64,000 nt of DNA from Paraescarpia echinospica (lineage: Eukaryota > Annelida > Polychaeta > Sabellida > Siboglinidae), in the NCBI GenBank assembly GCA_020002185.1, contig CM034534.1, forward strand, positions 36,711,832-36,775,831. The letters run 5' to 3'. The notes under the pieces were generated by a model. That model saw only the letters and a list, made by a program, of their open reading frames with translations, did not search any database and had not been told where the DNA came from. Both the position numbers and the translations under genes were made by a program. Below are positions 34,110 through 47,603 of the stretch, piece after piece (positions within the stretch are counted from its first letter, which is position 1; each line of letters opens with the position of its first letter).

Positions 34110-35422
34110 CTTGAATTCATATCATATTACATCCTGCTGTATATTTCCATGTCTACCAAGCCAAAAAAAATCAATGAATGAAAAATTCCACATTTTATGC
34201 TGTGCATCCGGACTTTTTTGAATATGCATATTTTTGGCGCGCTTTTCGGGATGCCGAGATGCGACGTCACAGACGACATATACTCACATCAGGCCATTCT
34301 GACGCTCGTTTCGACCCAAAAGCTAACTTCAAGAAATCTGACCGTTTTGTTGAATGGGTGAGTCGTGGGGACATCATAAGTGGTGGAGTAGTTTGGCCGA
34401 TACCGAGCGTGTGCAAAATTTCAACAAAGCATATGCAAGGGTAAATAATAAAACACAAAAATTAAATATATACATATGTGAGGATGGTGCCGTTTAGATA
34501 AAATTGGGTAAATTTGCCTAAAAAAATGTAAACCTACACTAAAGCCTAATAGACTCATATTTTGACGTGGGGTAGTTTTTGACGATACATAGCGGATGAC
34601 ATAGACATACTGATTCTGGTCAGGATTTTAAATATTAGTAGACTTTTCGTACACATTTACCAGATATCCCTTAAGGTATGTAACAATGATAAATTAGAAA
34701 TATAGTATTTTTTTTCCTGTTTATTATGACGTTTGTAACGCTGACGATACCGAGCATATTCATGAGACCGAGCATATGCCAATCAAATATTTTAAAAAGA
34801 CCTACTACTTCCATCTTACGGCAATGTAAGTGACTGCCCATCGCATAGACAACCCGGCAGGCGTAGTTTATCAACAGCAAACGAAGACGTGCTCGTATGT
34901 AAGTACATTTTGTTACTGTTTTGTTTTTTTATTCGAACTAAGGCGAACAATAGATTTGGTTCATCCATGTGTTTACGAACTTTTATTGATTTTCATTGTG
35001 GCAAGTTCCCGCCGAACGCATCCCGCGTAAATTGAGGTCCTAAGCTCAATACACGTGATGTTGGTTGGATTACATATTATGCTATACGCGCGGTAGTCGT
35101 GCACACTCGGTGTTGCATGCTTACTTGCACGCAAGATTAGCCTGTTTTGAGGATCATATTAGTAATTGATTGTGCTAATATTGTAATGTGTTGATCAAGA
35201 ACAGGTGCATGTTTACTCGGAATAGGCAATGCCACAAAGTTTCTCTACTAATTATTCATGTGTTACAATAGGAGGTTTCATCGTAAATACTAAACGGATT
35301 GCATACCAATTATTTCTTTGGTATTTTCTATATACATTAATTGTATTAATGCAATATATTTACGCTCGGTATCCATATGCATAAGCTCAGAAAAGTACGT
35401 ATAATATTATTTTATATTTTAG
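34110..35422. other. Upstream region with recurrent motif and one exon-like segment
   Basis: The plus open frame 34178-34357 (RRHRRHILTSGHSDARFDPK within it) runs into a donor-like ATGG|GTGAGT at 34358, but no partner exon was found. GATACCGAGCGTGTGC at 34399-34414, GATACCGAGCATATTC at 34746-34761, GAGACCGAGCATATGC at 34764-34779 and the reverse complement of GGATACCGAGCGTA at 35361-35374 are copies of one motif. Confidence 0.4.
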
Positions 35423-35956
35423 ACGTTCACAATGGTCTGCAAACGTGTGCTGACAGCAGCACAAAAAGCATCAAATGCACAAAGGTCACGGGCGTACTGA
35501 AAGAAAAGTCAGAATAATCCTAGCTATAGGGCAGCACAGACTTTGCGTCACAAAGTAAGTATTACCTGCTAAAACTGAATTAAATGTCATTGATCGTTTA
35601 GCTTATACGGTGTAATGATAAGTTAATTATTTAATTAATAATTTTGTCAGTAGACATTTATTTTAACTTGTTTTCAGGCGTACATAAGTAAGCCAACGTT
35701 AAGTATGACTGAAGAAAGGAAAATAGCATACCTTCCGCGCAAAGCGAGAAATAATAAGAAGTTCCGGGCAGAAAAGAAAGGTAAGTTGTTAGTGTCAACA
35801 TATTTGCTGTATTTATTTATGACATAGAGCACGCGGATCTCATAAATTATGTAATATAATGTCATTACAATGTATAGGGGCCTACATATCATTAACACTC
35901 TTTGTATTATTGTTGTAGCAGCGAGCAAGAGAACGCTGGAACAACATCACAGCTGA
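35423..35956 (+). CDS. Three-exon gene for a small basic protein, one internal stop (unrecognised)
   Basis: Exon A (35423-35554) follows a TTTATATTTTAG acceptor, contains an ATG at 35432 and ends at CAAA|GTAAGT. Exon B (35678-35780) lies between TTGTTTTCAG and AAAG|GTAAGT. Exon C starts at 35919 after TTGTTGTAG and ends at TGA 35954-35956. The phases agree (0, then 1), giving about 86 residues: MVCKRVLTAAQKASNAQRSR..., NNPSYRAAQTLRHK, AYISKPTLSMTEERKIAYLP, KKAASKRTLEQHHS. One TGA, probably from CGA, interrupts exon A after SRAY. The product is rich in K, R, Q and N with a repeated RxxNNxxxR style, like nuclear or nucleic-acid-binding basic proteins, some of which belong to transposon families. 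An upstream exon may exist. Whether it is a gene or pseudogene is open. Confidence 0.5.
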
Positions 35957-36039
35957 GATTCTCCAAGAGGAAGCGTGGTGTGGATCTCCACTTAGGAGTC
36001 CATGTCGTGTAGGTACAGGGAATCCTGTATGATTCCTTA

Positions 36040-37198
<1,159 letters not shown>

Positions 37199-37572
37199 GA
37201 TACCGAGCGTATACTTTTTTAAACATCCCCACAAAGATTACACACAATAGTATCCGCACAAACTTTGCTTCGTTGAAAAGGAAATTGTTTATTTTATACA
37301 TGAACTTACGGTGATATTATACAAGCAGTTTCCAATGGAATGACAAGTAGTTATATTACCTCTTGTCTTTTCTAAACGGGTGACAGAAAGATGCCCTAAT
37401 TTTAAAATAGCATGAAAACAAAGGAAATTTAACAAACATTGCCATTGTTATCGATTCTGAACCATAAACCTGTTCCGTGCTCAACGAAATAAAATCAAAA
37501 TACATAGCAGAAATTTGAAATACCATAATAAGTTAAGTTAAATATATGATATGCATGTATACGCTCGGTATC
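37199..37572. repeat. 16-bp perfect inverted pair of the ACCGAGCGTA motif
   Basis: GATACCGAGCGTATAC at 37199-37214 is exactly complementary to 37557-37572. The 342-bp interval holds no coding signal. The pair may be the termini of a very small inverted-repeat element. Confidence 0.85.
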
Positions 37573-37752
37573 GAGCAACATGGACTCGCTAGTTCAAAGT
37601 GATCCCAAAGAGTCAGTTTTTTCGTATTGAAGCTACCCAAATTTATTTCACGATTAGACTAACAGGTTGTTTATTAGTGACTAAAAGGAAAACATGATAT
37701 ATTGAATTATAAATTTACCCCCCAAAAGCTAATTGTGTCGACGTTTCGGGAT

Positions 37753-37790
37753 AACTGACCATATATATAAATATATATATATGGTCAGTT
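37753..37790. repeat. AT-rich palindrome at LINE 3' truncation point
   Basis: AACTGACCATATATATA at 37753-37769 is mirrored by TATATATATATGGTCAGTT ending at 37790, giving a hairpin of about 17-18 bp arms. LINE homology stops at it. Confidence 0.85.
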
Positions 37791-40700
37791 TTCGAACACT
37801 CCTGTTGTTTCTCTATCATTGCTACAGTCTCTAGGCCATACAGGTAGGCTGGTGTTACACATGCACATAGTACCTTTCCCTTGAGTTTTCGCGATATGTG
37901 CCTGTCTCCCATCACACCTTCTACTTTCCTCCATGCATTAGCCTCTGTTTGTATTCTCCTGCGAAGTTCTGTCTCTGAGGAGCCATCTCCTTTGTTGCCA
38001 AACCCACAACACCTCTTACTTCTCCAGATTCACTTTCAGTCCATGTTTGCTGAAGATATCCTTCCACTCTATTAGTTGTTCCTGTAAATCCGTTTCCCCG
38101 TCTGCTACCACCGATAGATCGTCTGCATAAAGTAGTTTCTGGAGAATATCTTTCGTACTGGTCTTTCTACGTATCAGTTCCATCACTGCGATAAACAGTA
38201 GTGGGCTCAGGGCACTCCCCTGTCTCAAGCCAACATTCACTTTGAATTCTTCCGAGATTCCAGGTCCACACACCACTTTGCCCTTCGTTTCTTCACATGT
38301 CCCTTCCACCATCCTGACCTCTGCCTCTGGGACCCCTATCCATCTCAGTATCGCCATTGCCATCTTTTTCGGTACCGTGTCATAAGCTTTCATCAGGTCT
38401 ATAAAACCCACAGCCATACTCTCCTGTCCCTATAACTTCTTTTCGATCAGCTGTCTCAGCGCAAACATTCCATCAGATGTACCTATTCATCTTCCGTAGC
38501 CCTGTTGTTCTTCTCCGATTTCTCCTTCCACTATAGTACTTATCCTTCCATCCAGGATTCTCTCCAACATATTCAGCATGTGGCTCAGCAACGTGATGCC
38601 TCTGTATTTCCCTGGGTCATGACCGTCGCCTTTTCGTTTCCATATCGGAACTATTATCCCTGTTCTCCACTCCTCTGGGATCTTTCCCTCTCTCATGCAT
38701 GTATTCAACACTCATTTTGTTCACCAGATTCCCACGCACATTTCCACTCGTACTTCATCCATACCAGTCGCCCGTCCTTTCTTCATCTTCTTCATTGCTC
38801 TCTCTGCCTCTTCAACCACAATCTCCTTCACCTTTACTTCTCCTTCTACTGCACTTGACAGATCTAGTTCTTTGCTTTCTTGTTGGTTCAGCAGAGTCTT
38901 ACAAAATACTCTCCCCAGACATGTAGCGCATCGTTCCTGTCCGTAACTAGCTGTCCATTCTTGTCCTTAATCACCGTTCCAGTTTTTACATCTTTGCTGT
39001 CCTCATCTCTCTTTCGAGCCATCTTTTAGATCATCTCTTTCCACTGTCCTCATCTAACTTTCTGTATAGCTCCTCTTCCATTTCTCTCTTTGCTTTATCC
39101 ACAGCTATCCTAGCTGCCTTCTTTTTCTGTCCATACAGCTGCTGTATGGCAATGCCCGGTTGTCCTCCATTCCCCTTAATCCCTTCTATTTCTTTCCATA
39201 CCTCTCTCTTTTCTCCAATTGCTTTCGCTACTTCTTTGTTCCACCATGTTTGATTTTGTTCACTTCGAGGAAGCTCCTCCCTTACCAGATGTTCTGCCAC
39301 ATAGCTCCTCTGCTGATCCAATAAAAGCATCCTTAAAGTGCTTCCACTCTTCCTCCACAGTTCCCATTGTGGGCCGCAATTGCTCATACTCTGATGTCAC
39401 TCTGTCTCTATATGATCTGGCTGTGTCCCCGTGACATTTCCACCACTTAATCGTTTTTCGCCCCACACGTTTAGCCTCCCTCCTCTTCTGCGTACGCACA
39501 ATGAAAACGAGGGGCTTGTGTTGCGTAGTCACGTGTTCCCCAGGGATGACCTTACAGTTCTTCACTCGCCACATTTGTTGTTTCCTCACTATCAGCAAGT
39601 CCAGCTCTGTCTTATGGTGGCCACTCCTACAAGATACTTTGTGGCTTTCTCTCTTTTGGAAAAATGACCCCGCCACCTCCAGCCCATTTCGCATCACCAA
39701 CTCTACTAACTCCCGACCCTCTCGGTTTCTTGTGCCCCATCCAAATCCCCCAACTGAATCCTCTTTTCCTGTCTCCGCTGTACCCACGTGTGCTTTAAAA
39801 TCACCAGCTACGCACATCATCACATGCGCTTCCACCATTCCCATCATTCTCTCTAGCTCTTCCCTGAAGGCCCCTTTCTCTGACTTTGCCCTTCCTGTTT
39901 GAGGTCCATACACTGACATAATGCACGCCAGCTGCTTCCTCACCAACATTCATGCAACAATGATCATCCCTTGCCATCTTTACACTCTCACCACATCTCT
40001 ACTGATCTCCTCCGTTACTATGATCCCTACACCATTGCTCCTTCCATTTCCTCCTGCATGTAGCATCTTATACCCTCCTGTCAGTGTCCTCACTCGGTCT
40101 CCGTTCCACTTGGTTTCTTGCACGCATCCACAATCTCCTTTCCATCATGTTGACCACTTTCAGTGCTCCCCCCCCCATCGTCTACACATTGAGACTCCCT
40201 AGCCGGACTTCGCATCTTGGTCGCCGCCGGCGGAACGATCCACCTGGACTTTGCTGATTTCTTACCGCTGCCGGGAAGCGTGGCGCGTCGGCTGCTCCGG
40301 ACGCGGTAGCTATATCGACTATATGTATTCTTGCCATTTCATTTACTTGGGACTTGATAGCCACTGCAGCGCTGCCCTGGCTGACCTCCAGTGCTGTTTC
40401 GTTTTCCTTCTCCTATGTGGACTGTCTGTCAAGATGTACGAGCTCCACCAGCCCAGGTTTTTGGTCGGGGTTTTCCTTCCCCTAGATCAATTGCCTACCA
40501 TGACTAATGAGCTTGATCTGCCAGGTACTATTTACCCATAGGTGGGGGTTGGTATAGGGAATGTCGGGACATGTCCACCCTAGGTGGGCCCAGCACACCC
40601 ACCTCTGGGGCTCCAACCTGCTCCGAGATCCCTCGCACATGTGCCTAGGGCTTCAAGGTGCCCAGTATCCGCAGTGTACCACAAGGAGATTATGCTAGAG

Positions 40701-40801
40701 TCTTGTCTATGGAGAGGGTATGTACCAGCAGGGGAGACTTACACACTCGGCTCCCTCTTCACCCAGAGGAGCTATCTGGCAGCTGTAGCTGAAAGCGAGA
40801 G

Positions 40802-41141
<340 letters not shown>

Positions 41142-41731
41142 TATATATATATGTTCCGGTTTATAAAATCAATACGTATTTTGGCCAGTGAAGGAATTTT
41201 ACAAATGTGATGCATAGTGAGTTCCCCGATCTTTCCTACATGTGATCAGGATAACATCTATTTGACATGTATGTATTAAATGACTATCAGCTTGCAATAC
41301 AATTGTCTATTATTATTATTTTGCAGGTTATTTGCACTCACGCATTGTTGCCGTTGACATCAAATGTATTAGCGTTACTTTGTAAAATACGGACCAGTAA
41401 CTTAGTAACTTTACTACCGAACCAGTAACGTTTTGAAGTTGCTGTTCCTGTTCACCGGCACCTTTTTAGGTTGGGTTTTATTGAAAAATCTGGTTGTCCA
41501 CGACAATATCGTGCAGTGTGACAATGTCCGGAAACACCAAAACTGTCCCCCTTGTCGTCTGGAAAGTATAAATGGAGTTTCTTGGCTCAAATTCGAGTTT
41601 CATACGGATGTGTATCTTTCTCAGTTGACTTCTTCATTCCTGAGAAAGAAAACTGTTTCCGCTGATCACCACGATTTAGAACGTTGTTGGTGAATAAGTT
41701 GGACCGCAACCATAACCATCAATAACTAGAA
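41142..41731. other. Unassigned stretch with an inverted dispersed-repeat block
   Basis: 41381-41437 (GGACCAGTAACTTAGTAACT, then TTACTACCGAACCAGTAACG) is the inverted counterpart of 62598-62650. The open frame 41433-41693 has no assignable motif but lies directly upstream of the decayed family gene at 41.7-43.3 kb. Confidence 0.45.
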
Positions 41732-43335
41732 CTGCTGATGCAAAAAATCAAAGAATCTGCACAAGTTGCCCGAGACAAGAATATGATATGGTTACTTGGT
41801 AAACTCACAATTACAGAGAATCAGACTGTCCGAAGCAGGACTGGGTTCACTATCAGAACGAGAGACTTGATAACCACCTCAGAAGTCGAAATCAGTTGCA
41901 TGAACTAGCAAAAATGCCCGTCATCTGACGGGATGCCTCGGTAGAAGACAGTCGTGAAAGTATTATTTATCAAATGTTAGAAAGCACAGAGCATAGTTAA
42001 ATAAACACCATATCGCGTTCGCATATACTCGTTGCTTGTTCAAAGTTGACGAAAGTCGGATAGAATGTTAAGTTCACGACAATCAACAAGCGTCTACTCC
42101 ATGATGCCAAGTCTATGACGCAGGAGCCGTTTTCCTCAAGTTGTTGCCGCGCGCGTGTGGTTCCTGCAATTGTTACGTTACGTTTTACGTATTATGCGCA
42201 CGCTATCTTTTAAGTTCAGAACCGTTGAGGGACGAACCGATTAACCCCATGAAGGTGTCTTGACATATTTCACTATTACGTCCTACTCTATGGGTCGGTG
42301 ATTAATCCCTCAAAATTTGGCGCTCGAGGTTCAAGCCGTCGAAGAGGGAAACGTTAAGATGCATCCGCTAGGTCGATTATAGTTAGATATTAGTACTAGC
42401 GACTCAGTTGTGATTGAAATCCTGAATCGGCCAGAGCTCATCAGAAGAGAACAACAATTACAAACAATTGTTGTAGTGATTAATCAAATTATCTAGGCAA
42501 AAGCTGCAGAAATTGCATGGCAACACAAATACCGATACGCCAATATTATCCTCCAAGGACGGATATTCCACATCATTTACAATGTTTCAATGACATATGC
42601 ATTAAGTCAGTAATTGTTGTAGAAGGATCAGTTACTAGTGTCCTCGACGGCAAGATGCACAACCGTGCTGTCAGTGTGTACAAGTATATCTACTAAACAT
42701 TAATGAGACTACCGTGGGCAGAGTCCATTACGTAGATAGAAGAAAACCACCAGGTGAAGAAATCAGCGATCTTGGTGTTAGACCGTGTGAACAACATGAC
42801 TGATGAATTGTGCCAACAAACCTTAGGCAATGTGCTGCACAGCTCAGCGTTGGCGAAGTTGAGGAACCTTTGCAATAACGTCTTGGAACACACTCGCCAT
42901 GGCAAGGGAGAGTTGTCAACGTTCCATATGTATTAAGTAGACATGGTTGAAGATGTGTTGCTTGACCTTCTGCGCGCTTCTAACGAGGGGACATTTTGCA
43001 TTGTGAAGGTGAGGTATATAGTCATTCTACGTCTAGTCTAGCCAGGCTTTTACAATCTATTGTACAGTTCTGACACCACCACCATATTACCTGAAATAAA
43101 AAACAATAATATAAATGGTGATTATGATAATAATTATAGGTACATGTGAAGAAATTGATATTAGTTAATCTTCCCGCACCAGATTAGATGCAACAGCTCA
43201 TCAAGTGCAACTGTGGTGCCACTAATTTTGAATCAACGAACTAATGTACCCGAACGTGTTCGTGGAAACGAAGCAATCGTGCCTGCACTGAGCTATACCA
43301 CTGTGAAGGAGACGGACACGGGTGCTGCAACAAAC
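41732..43335 (+). pseudogene. Decayed member of a repetitive Cys-rich-tail protein family
   Basis: Plus-strand pieces: LLMQKIKESAQVARDKNMIW, LGKLTITENQTV, then TGFTIRTRD (41732-41865); after a gap of about 480 bp IEILNRPE, QLQTIVVVI, AAEIAWQHKYRYANI (42415-42545), SVLDGKMHNRAVSVYKYIY (42640-42695), DELCQQTLGNVLHSSALAKL and EHTRHGKGELS (42799-42920), VEDVLLDLLRASNEG (42950-42990), and a Cys-rich end QLIKCNCGATNFES with further cysteines (43192-43330). I recall the same block order (TVENQTV..WTGFNI, AAEI.WK..DRYAN, LCQQTLNNVL, RHG.GELSAFWMSYVD, IKC.C) from uncharacterised multi-copy proteins of corals, echinoderms and molluscs. Stops and frame changes are frequent. Function unknown. Confidence 0.75.
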
Positions 43336-43875
43336 GAGCGAGTCTGATCGGAAAAGACATCTAAGATGAAGATTGAAGAGAATATTGCAATAAAAGCTAC
43401 TGTACTCTATATTATTTGAAACATGTTGTGACAATCATGGATAAACCAATTGACTTGCAGGAAAAATAATACTGCCATCCTCCCCTGGTGCAGTATGTAA
43501 CTGTGTATGTGGTAGACAATAGTTTCGTTGATAAGTTACGGCTGTCGGGTGCGTTTACGTTAGACAACATATATACATGTGGGTGGTCACGTGGATCATG
43601 CAGTGCATGACACGATAACATATACGTACATGGAGGATACGGTCGTTGAGGTAACAGGAATGCGCGTGCGCGGATAGCGGTAGCGGTTTGTAGCCTGATA
43701 CTGTGCCTATTTTGATCGTTTGCAAATTTATGTCAGTCCATAGACACTGACTGTTTAGTGATTATAACATATAAACATTTAAACTAGCTATACAAGTTGT
43801 TAAATAAGTGCCTTGGCTCCAGGTTGTGAAGTTCTGAAAAAAAATTATACTTGGTAATCTTACGATACCAAGAAT
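43336..43875. other. Unassigned stretch
   Basis: No signal recognised before the 5' end of the LINE at 43.88 kb. Confidence 0.35.
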
Positions 43876-46800
43876 CAAGATGGCTACATCCAGAAGGAAG
43901 CCTCCTTTCACGTTTTCCAGGTTGTTTCGCATGGTTCTTATGAGCCTATCTGTGCTGTATGTTACCCAGGAACACGCATGTACTGACTTCTTATCTTCTT
44001 CACAAACCTTTTACAACTGTGATTTAGACTCACAACCTCCTTTGTTTAAAATTACCACTCATGAAATCAACTTCCCCACTGCTATACATGTGATATTGTG
44101 GATTCGTCATAGGTACAAACTGGCCAACTACACACTACTTAAATCAGAGAGAAACTCCCATAGACTAACCCTCCTATTGTTGTGTGGCATTGAGCCCAAT
44201 CCTGGCCCTCGTCAACCAAGATTCCCATGCGGAATATGTTTCAAAGCTTGCAAGTCAAACCAATAGGCCTTGGCATGTGACAGCTGTGATCAGTGGATTC
44301 ATAAAAAAACTATGTTAACATGTCAACAGCATCATACATCCGACTTGGTGACTGTGATGACCCTTGGACCTGCCCAAAATGTCACAGCATCAACACCTCA
44401 TCAAAACTCTACATCACTCCTGCCGACACAGTTAACACTTCGCTTCCCTCTCAGCAAAACCTGTTTACATGTCATAACATACATATCAGACATACCATCC
44501 CCAAGTCAGACATCTACAACAGACATCGAACTCTCCACTACTCAGTCGGTCACTAACAGCACACCACATGATTCCGAAATAGAAATGACCTCTTCACTTA
44601 AAACAGAAAAACAAATCAGAAGGAAAGAAAGAAGAAATCTCCGCATCTTAAACATAAACTTTCGAAGTGTCAAAAATAAAAGTAGAAATTTTGAAGCACT
44701 TATTGATGCAACTGAACCAGATATCATCTTGGGAACAGAAACCTGGTTGAATGGTCAAGTGAACTCAGCTGAGATATTTCCAAATTACCTTGGATACGAT
44801 GTACACAGACGCGACAGACCTAAAGACTATCATGGAGGGGTACTTATCGCAATAAAGCAAGAGCTCAACATGGGTGAAATAACTATATCTCAAGACATCG
44901 AGCTAATCAGTGGCACAATCAAACGTCTTAAACAAAAGAAGATCACAGTTGCTGCATACTACCGGCCTCCCAATATAATTGATGATCTATATATCAACTG
45001 AACCAAAGAAGAATTAACACTTTTAAAGAATAAATCCAAACAGAATGTTCTGATAATAGGCGGTGACGTTAATACCCCTGACCTTGATTGGCCCACCTTA
45101 AGCATCAAGGGAAATCAATATTCGGCTATGGTAAACCAGACCATCCTTGAATTAATTGTAGAAAACAAGTAGACTTCCCCACCAGGAAAGATAAAACCCT
45201 CGACCTAATACTCACCACACATCCAGGGTTCAAAATACGCTGCAAACCTCTGCCTTCACGTGGCAGCAGTGATCATGACATCATTCTCTATGACACCTCA
45301 CTTACCCCACACAGAGCAAAGCATCTACGCCGAAAGATCTACTTGTGGAAGAAAGCTAACACAGCAGCCATAAAGCAGGATCTTGAATGGTATGCACATA
45401 CCTTTGATTCAGATCTCTCCTTATCCACAGCCATAGAACAGATATGGATTGACTTCAAGCAGAAACTCCAGCAAGTGATAGATACCCATGTCCCATCAAA
45501 AACAACACGACGTAGGCACAGCAACCCTTGGATCAACACGGCAATCCGCAGAGCAATACAAAGAAAACAACGAGCACATGCCAAATCAAAACAATCTGGA
45601 AAGAAGAAAGACAGGGATCGTTATAGAAGACTCTAAGCTGAAACAAAATATGCCATTAAGCAAGCCAGTAAACACTACATGGAAGACATCATCAGCCAAT
45701 ACTTCAAATCCAAATCAAAGAAATTCTGGTCATTCGTCAAAGGCATGCATCAGAAATCAACAGGAGTATATCCCTTCAACAATCAAGATGGATTCATTAA
45801 AAGCGACAGCCTCAGAAAAGCAGATATATTAAACAACCAGTTTAAATCAGTGTTTACAAAAGAATACACCATCAACCTTCCTGACAAAGGCGACAGCCCC
45901 TTTCCTGCCATGGACAACATCACAGTTAGCGAAGCAGGTGTACGCAAACTCCTACAAAACCTGCGTACAGATAAAGCCACATGCCCGGATTTCATTCCAG
46001 CCTACATTCTGAAGACAGCAGCAACAGAACTAGCCCCAATGATGACAAAGATATTCCAGCTTTCTCTAGATCTAGGAGAAGTGCCTTGAAGTGACTGGAA
46101 AGATGCCTGGGTGGTGCTAATCTTCAAGAAAGGGGACAGGAACCAACTGGAAAACTACCGCCCAGTATCCCTCACCTCCATTACATGCAAAGTACTGGAG
46201 CATATCATTCACAGCAGTGTAATGAAACATTTTGACCAACATCATGTTTTATCTGAAGCACAACATGGATTTCGCAAACAGCGGTCTTGTGAAACTCAAC
46301 TCCTCATCACCACCCACGACATAGCCAAGAACTTGATGTTATCCTACTTGACTTTTCTAAGGCATTTGACAAAGTGCCACACAGATGCCTACTTCACAAA
46401 CTACACTACTATGGAGTAAGACATAATACCCTTACCTGGATCGAATCGTTCTTCACCAATAGAAGCCAGCAAGTTGTCTTGGAAAGAACACACTCATCAC
46501 CTGCTCCAGTACTTTCAGGAGTGCCTCAGGGCACAGTCTTGGGACCACTGCTCTTTCTTGCCTATATCAATTACCTCCCTACTGCAATACAAAACTCAAC
46601 ACCCCGGTTATATGCTGATGACACCTTCATCTACAGAGAAATTCACAGCATAAAAGACCAACAGTTTCTTCAACAAGATCTCAATGCCCTAGAAGAATGG
46701 GAAAACACCTGACAGATGAAGTTTAACCCCAGCAAATGTACAATCATTCGAATCTTACATAACAAGTCCAAGAAGGTTATTCTGACTAACTACACTTTGC

Positions 46801-47603
46801 ACAATCAGTATCTTGAGACAACGAGTTCTCACAAATATCTTGGTATAACCATAGCAGACAACCTATCCTGGACCAACCATATCGAAGCCACGGCAGCAAA
46901 ATGGAACAGAACAATAGGCTTCTTGAGGAGAAATTTTCGACAATGTACTCCTCAGGTAAAGACTGCAACTTACACTGCAATGGTGCGCTCCATTTTAGAA
47001 TATGCATCATTCATTTGGGACCAACATAAGCAGAAAGATATTCAGACATTAAAAAGCGTACAACGTCAAGCAGCTAGATATGTTTTTAATAATTACACAA
47101 AAAGTACACCCGGCAGCGTTACATCCATGCTGCTACAACTCAAATGGCCCACACTCCAACAGCGAATATATCACAATAAACAATTGCTCTTTAGAATTAA
47201 TAATGGACAAGTAGATATTATTCCCTGAAATTACTACCACCATTCTGACCCAAGAACAAGAGGCACTCAACGATTGTATCAGGAACATGTCCACCACCCA
47301 GTTCTTTATCATTCCCCCCCCCCGGACTGTAGCAGACTGGAACCAACTTCCAGCTTCCACCACATCAGCATCCTCACTTAAACACTTCTTTAAAAGACTC
47401 GGCTTACGCAGCCTGCAGCCACCGCCAGCAACACCTTGAGGAACATGCCAAAGTGCATGTTAAACTATTTTAATCTACCAAAGTTTTAATATGATTTTAA
47501 GTATTTGGCGCACATGCCGCTACACCATAACGCAACTGTACGTGCATCTCAGGGCTAATTACGCCCGCAAGAGCCCAGGCCTTTAAAAGGAAGAAGAAGA
47601 AGG
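43870..47603 (+). mobile_element. Nearly full-length CR1-type LINE with 2A-like motif, decayed
   Basis: From the ATG at 43880 a 128-codon frame ends in LLLLCGIEPNPGPRQPRFPC, a 2A-like NPGP sequence followed by a PHD-like finger (CGICFKACKSN, CDSCDQWIH, WTCPKC; 44170-44400 over two frames). The APE endonuclease follows (LRILNINFRSVKNKS, ILGTETWL, YHGGVLIAIK, AYYRPPN, IIGGDVNTPDLDW, SSDHDIILYD; 44640-45300). RT blocks: NPWINTAIRRAIQRKQRAHA, DWKDAWVVLIFKKGDRNQLE, NYRPVSLTSITCKVLEHIIH, AQHGFRKQRSCETQL, LDFSKAFDKVPH, GVPQGTVLGPLLFLAYINYL, YADDTFIYREI (catalytic YADD at about 46608-46620) and a C terminus ending with DWNQLPAS near 47340-47430. The 3' tail ends in GGAAGAAGAAGAAGG (about 47589-47603), CR1-like in being a short simple repeat rather than poly(A). 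Stops at 45001, 45170, 45636, 46089 and 46710, and frameshifts at about 44266 and 46340, inactivate it. Confidence 0.93.
44171..44209 (+). other. 2A-like motif (GIEPNPGP) in LINE ORF1
   Basis: Codons at 44171-44209 spell LLLLCGIEPNPGP. The NPG|P core of 2A peptides, which cause ribosome skipping, is complete. The canonical D-V/I-E-x-N-P-G-P consensus has Asp where here Gly directly precedes Ile, so one residue is altered or missing. 2A-like sequences are established in N-terminal regions of several non-LTR retrotransposons. Confidence 0.7.
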
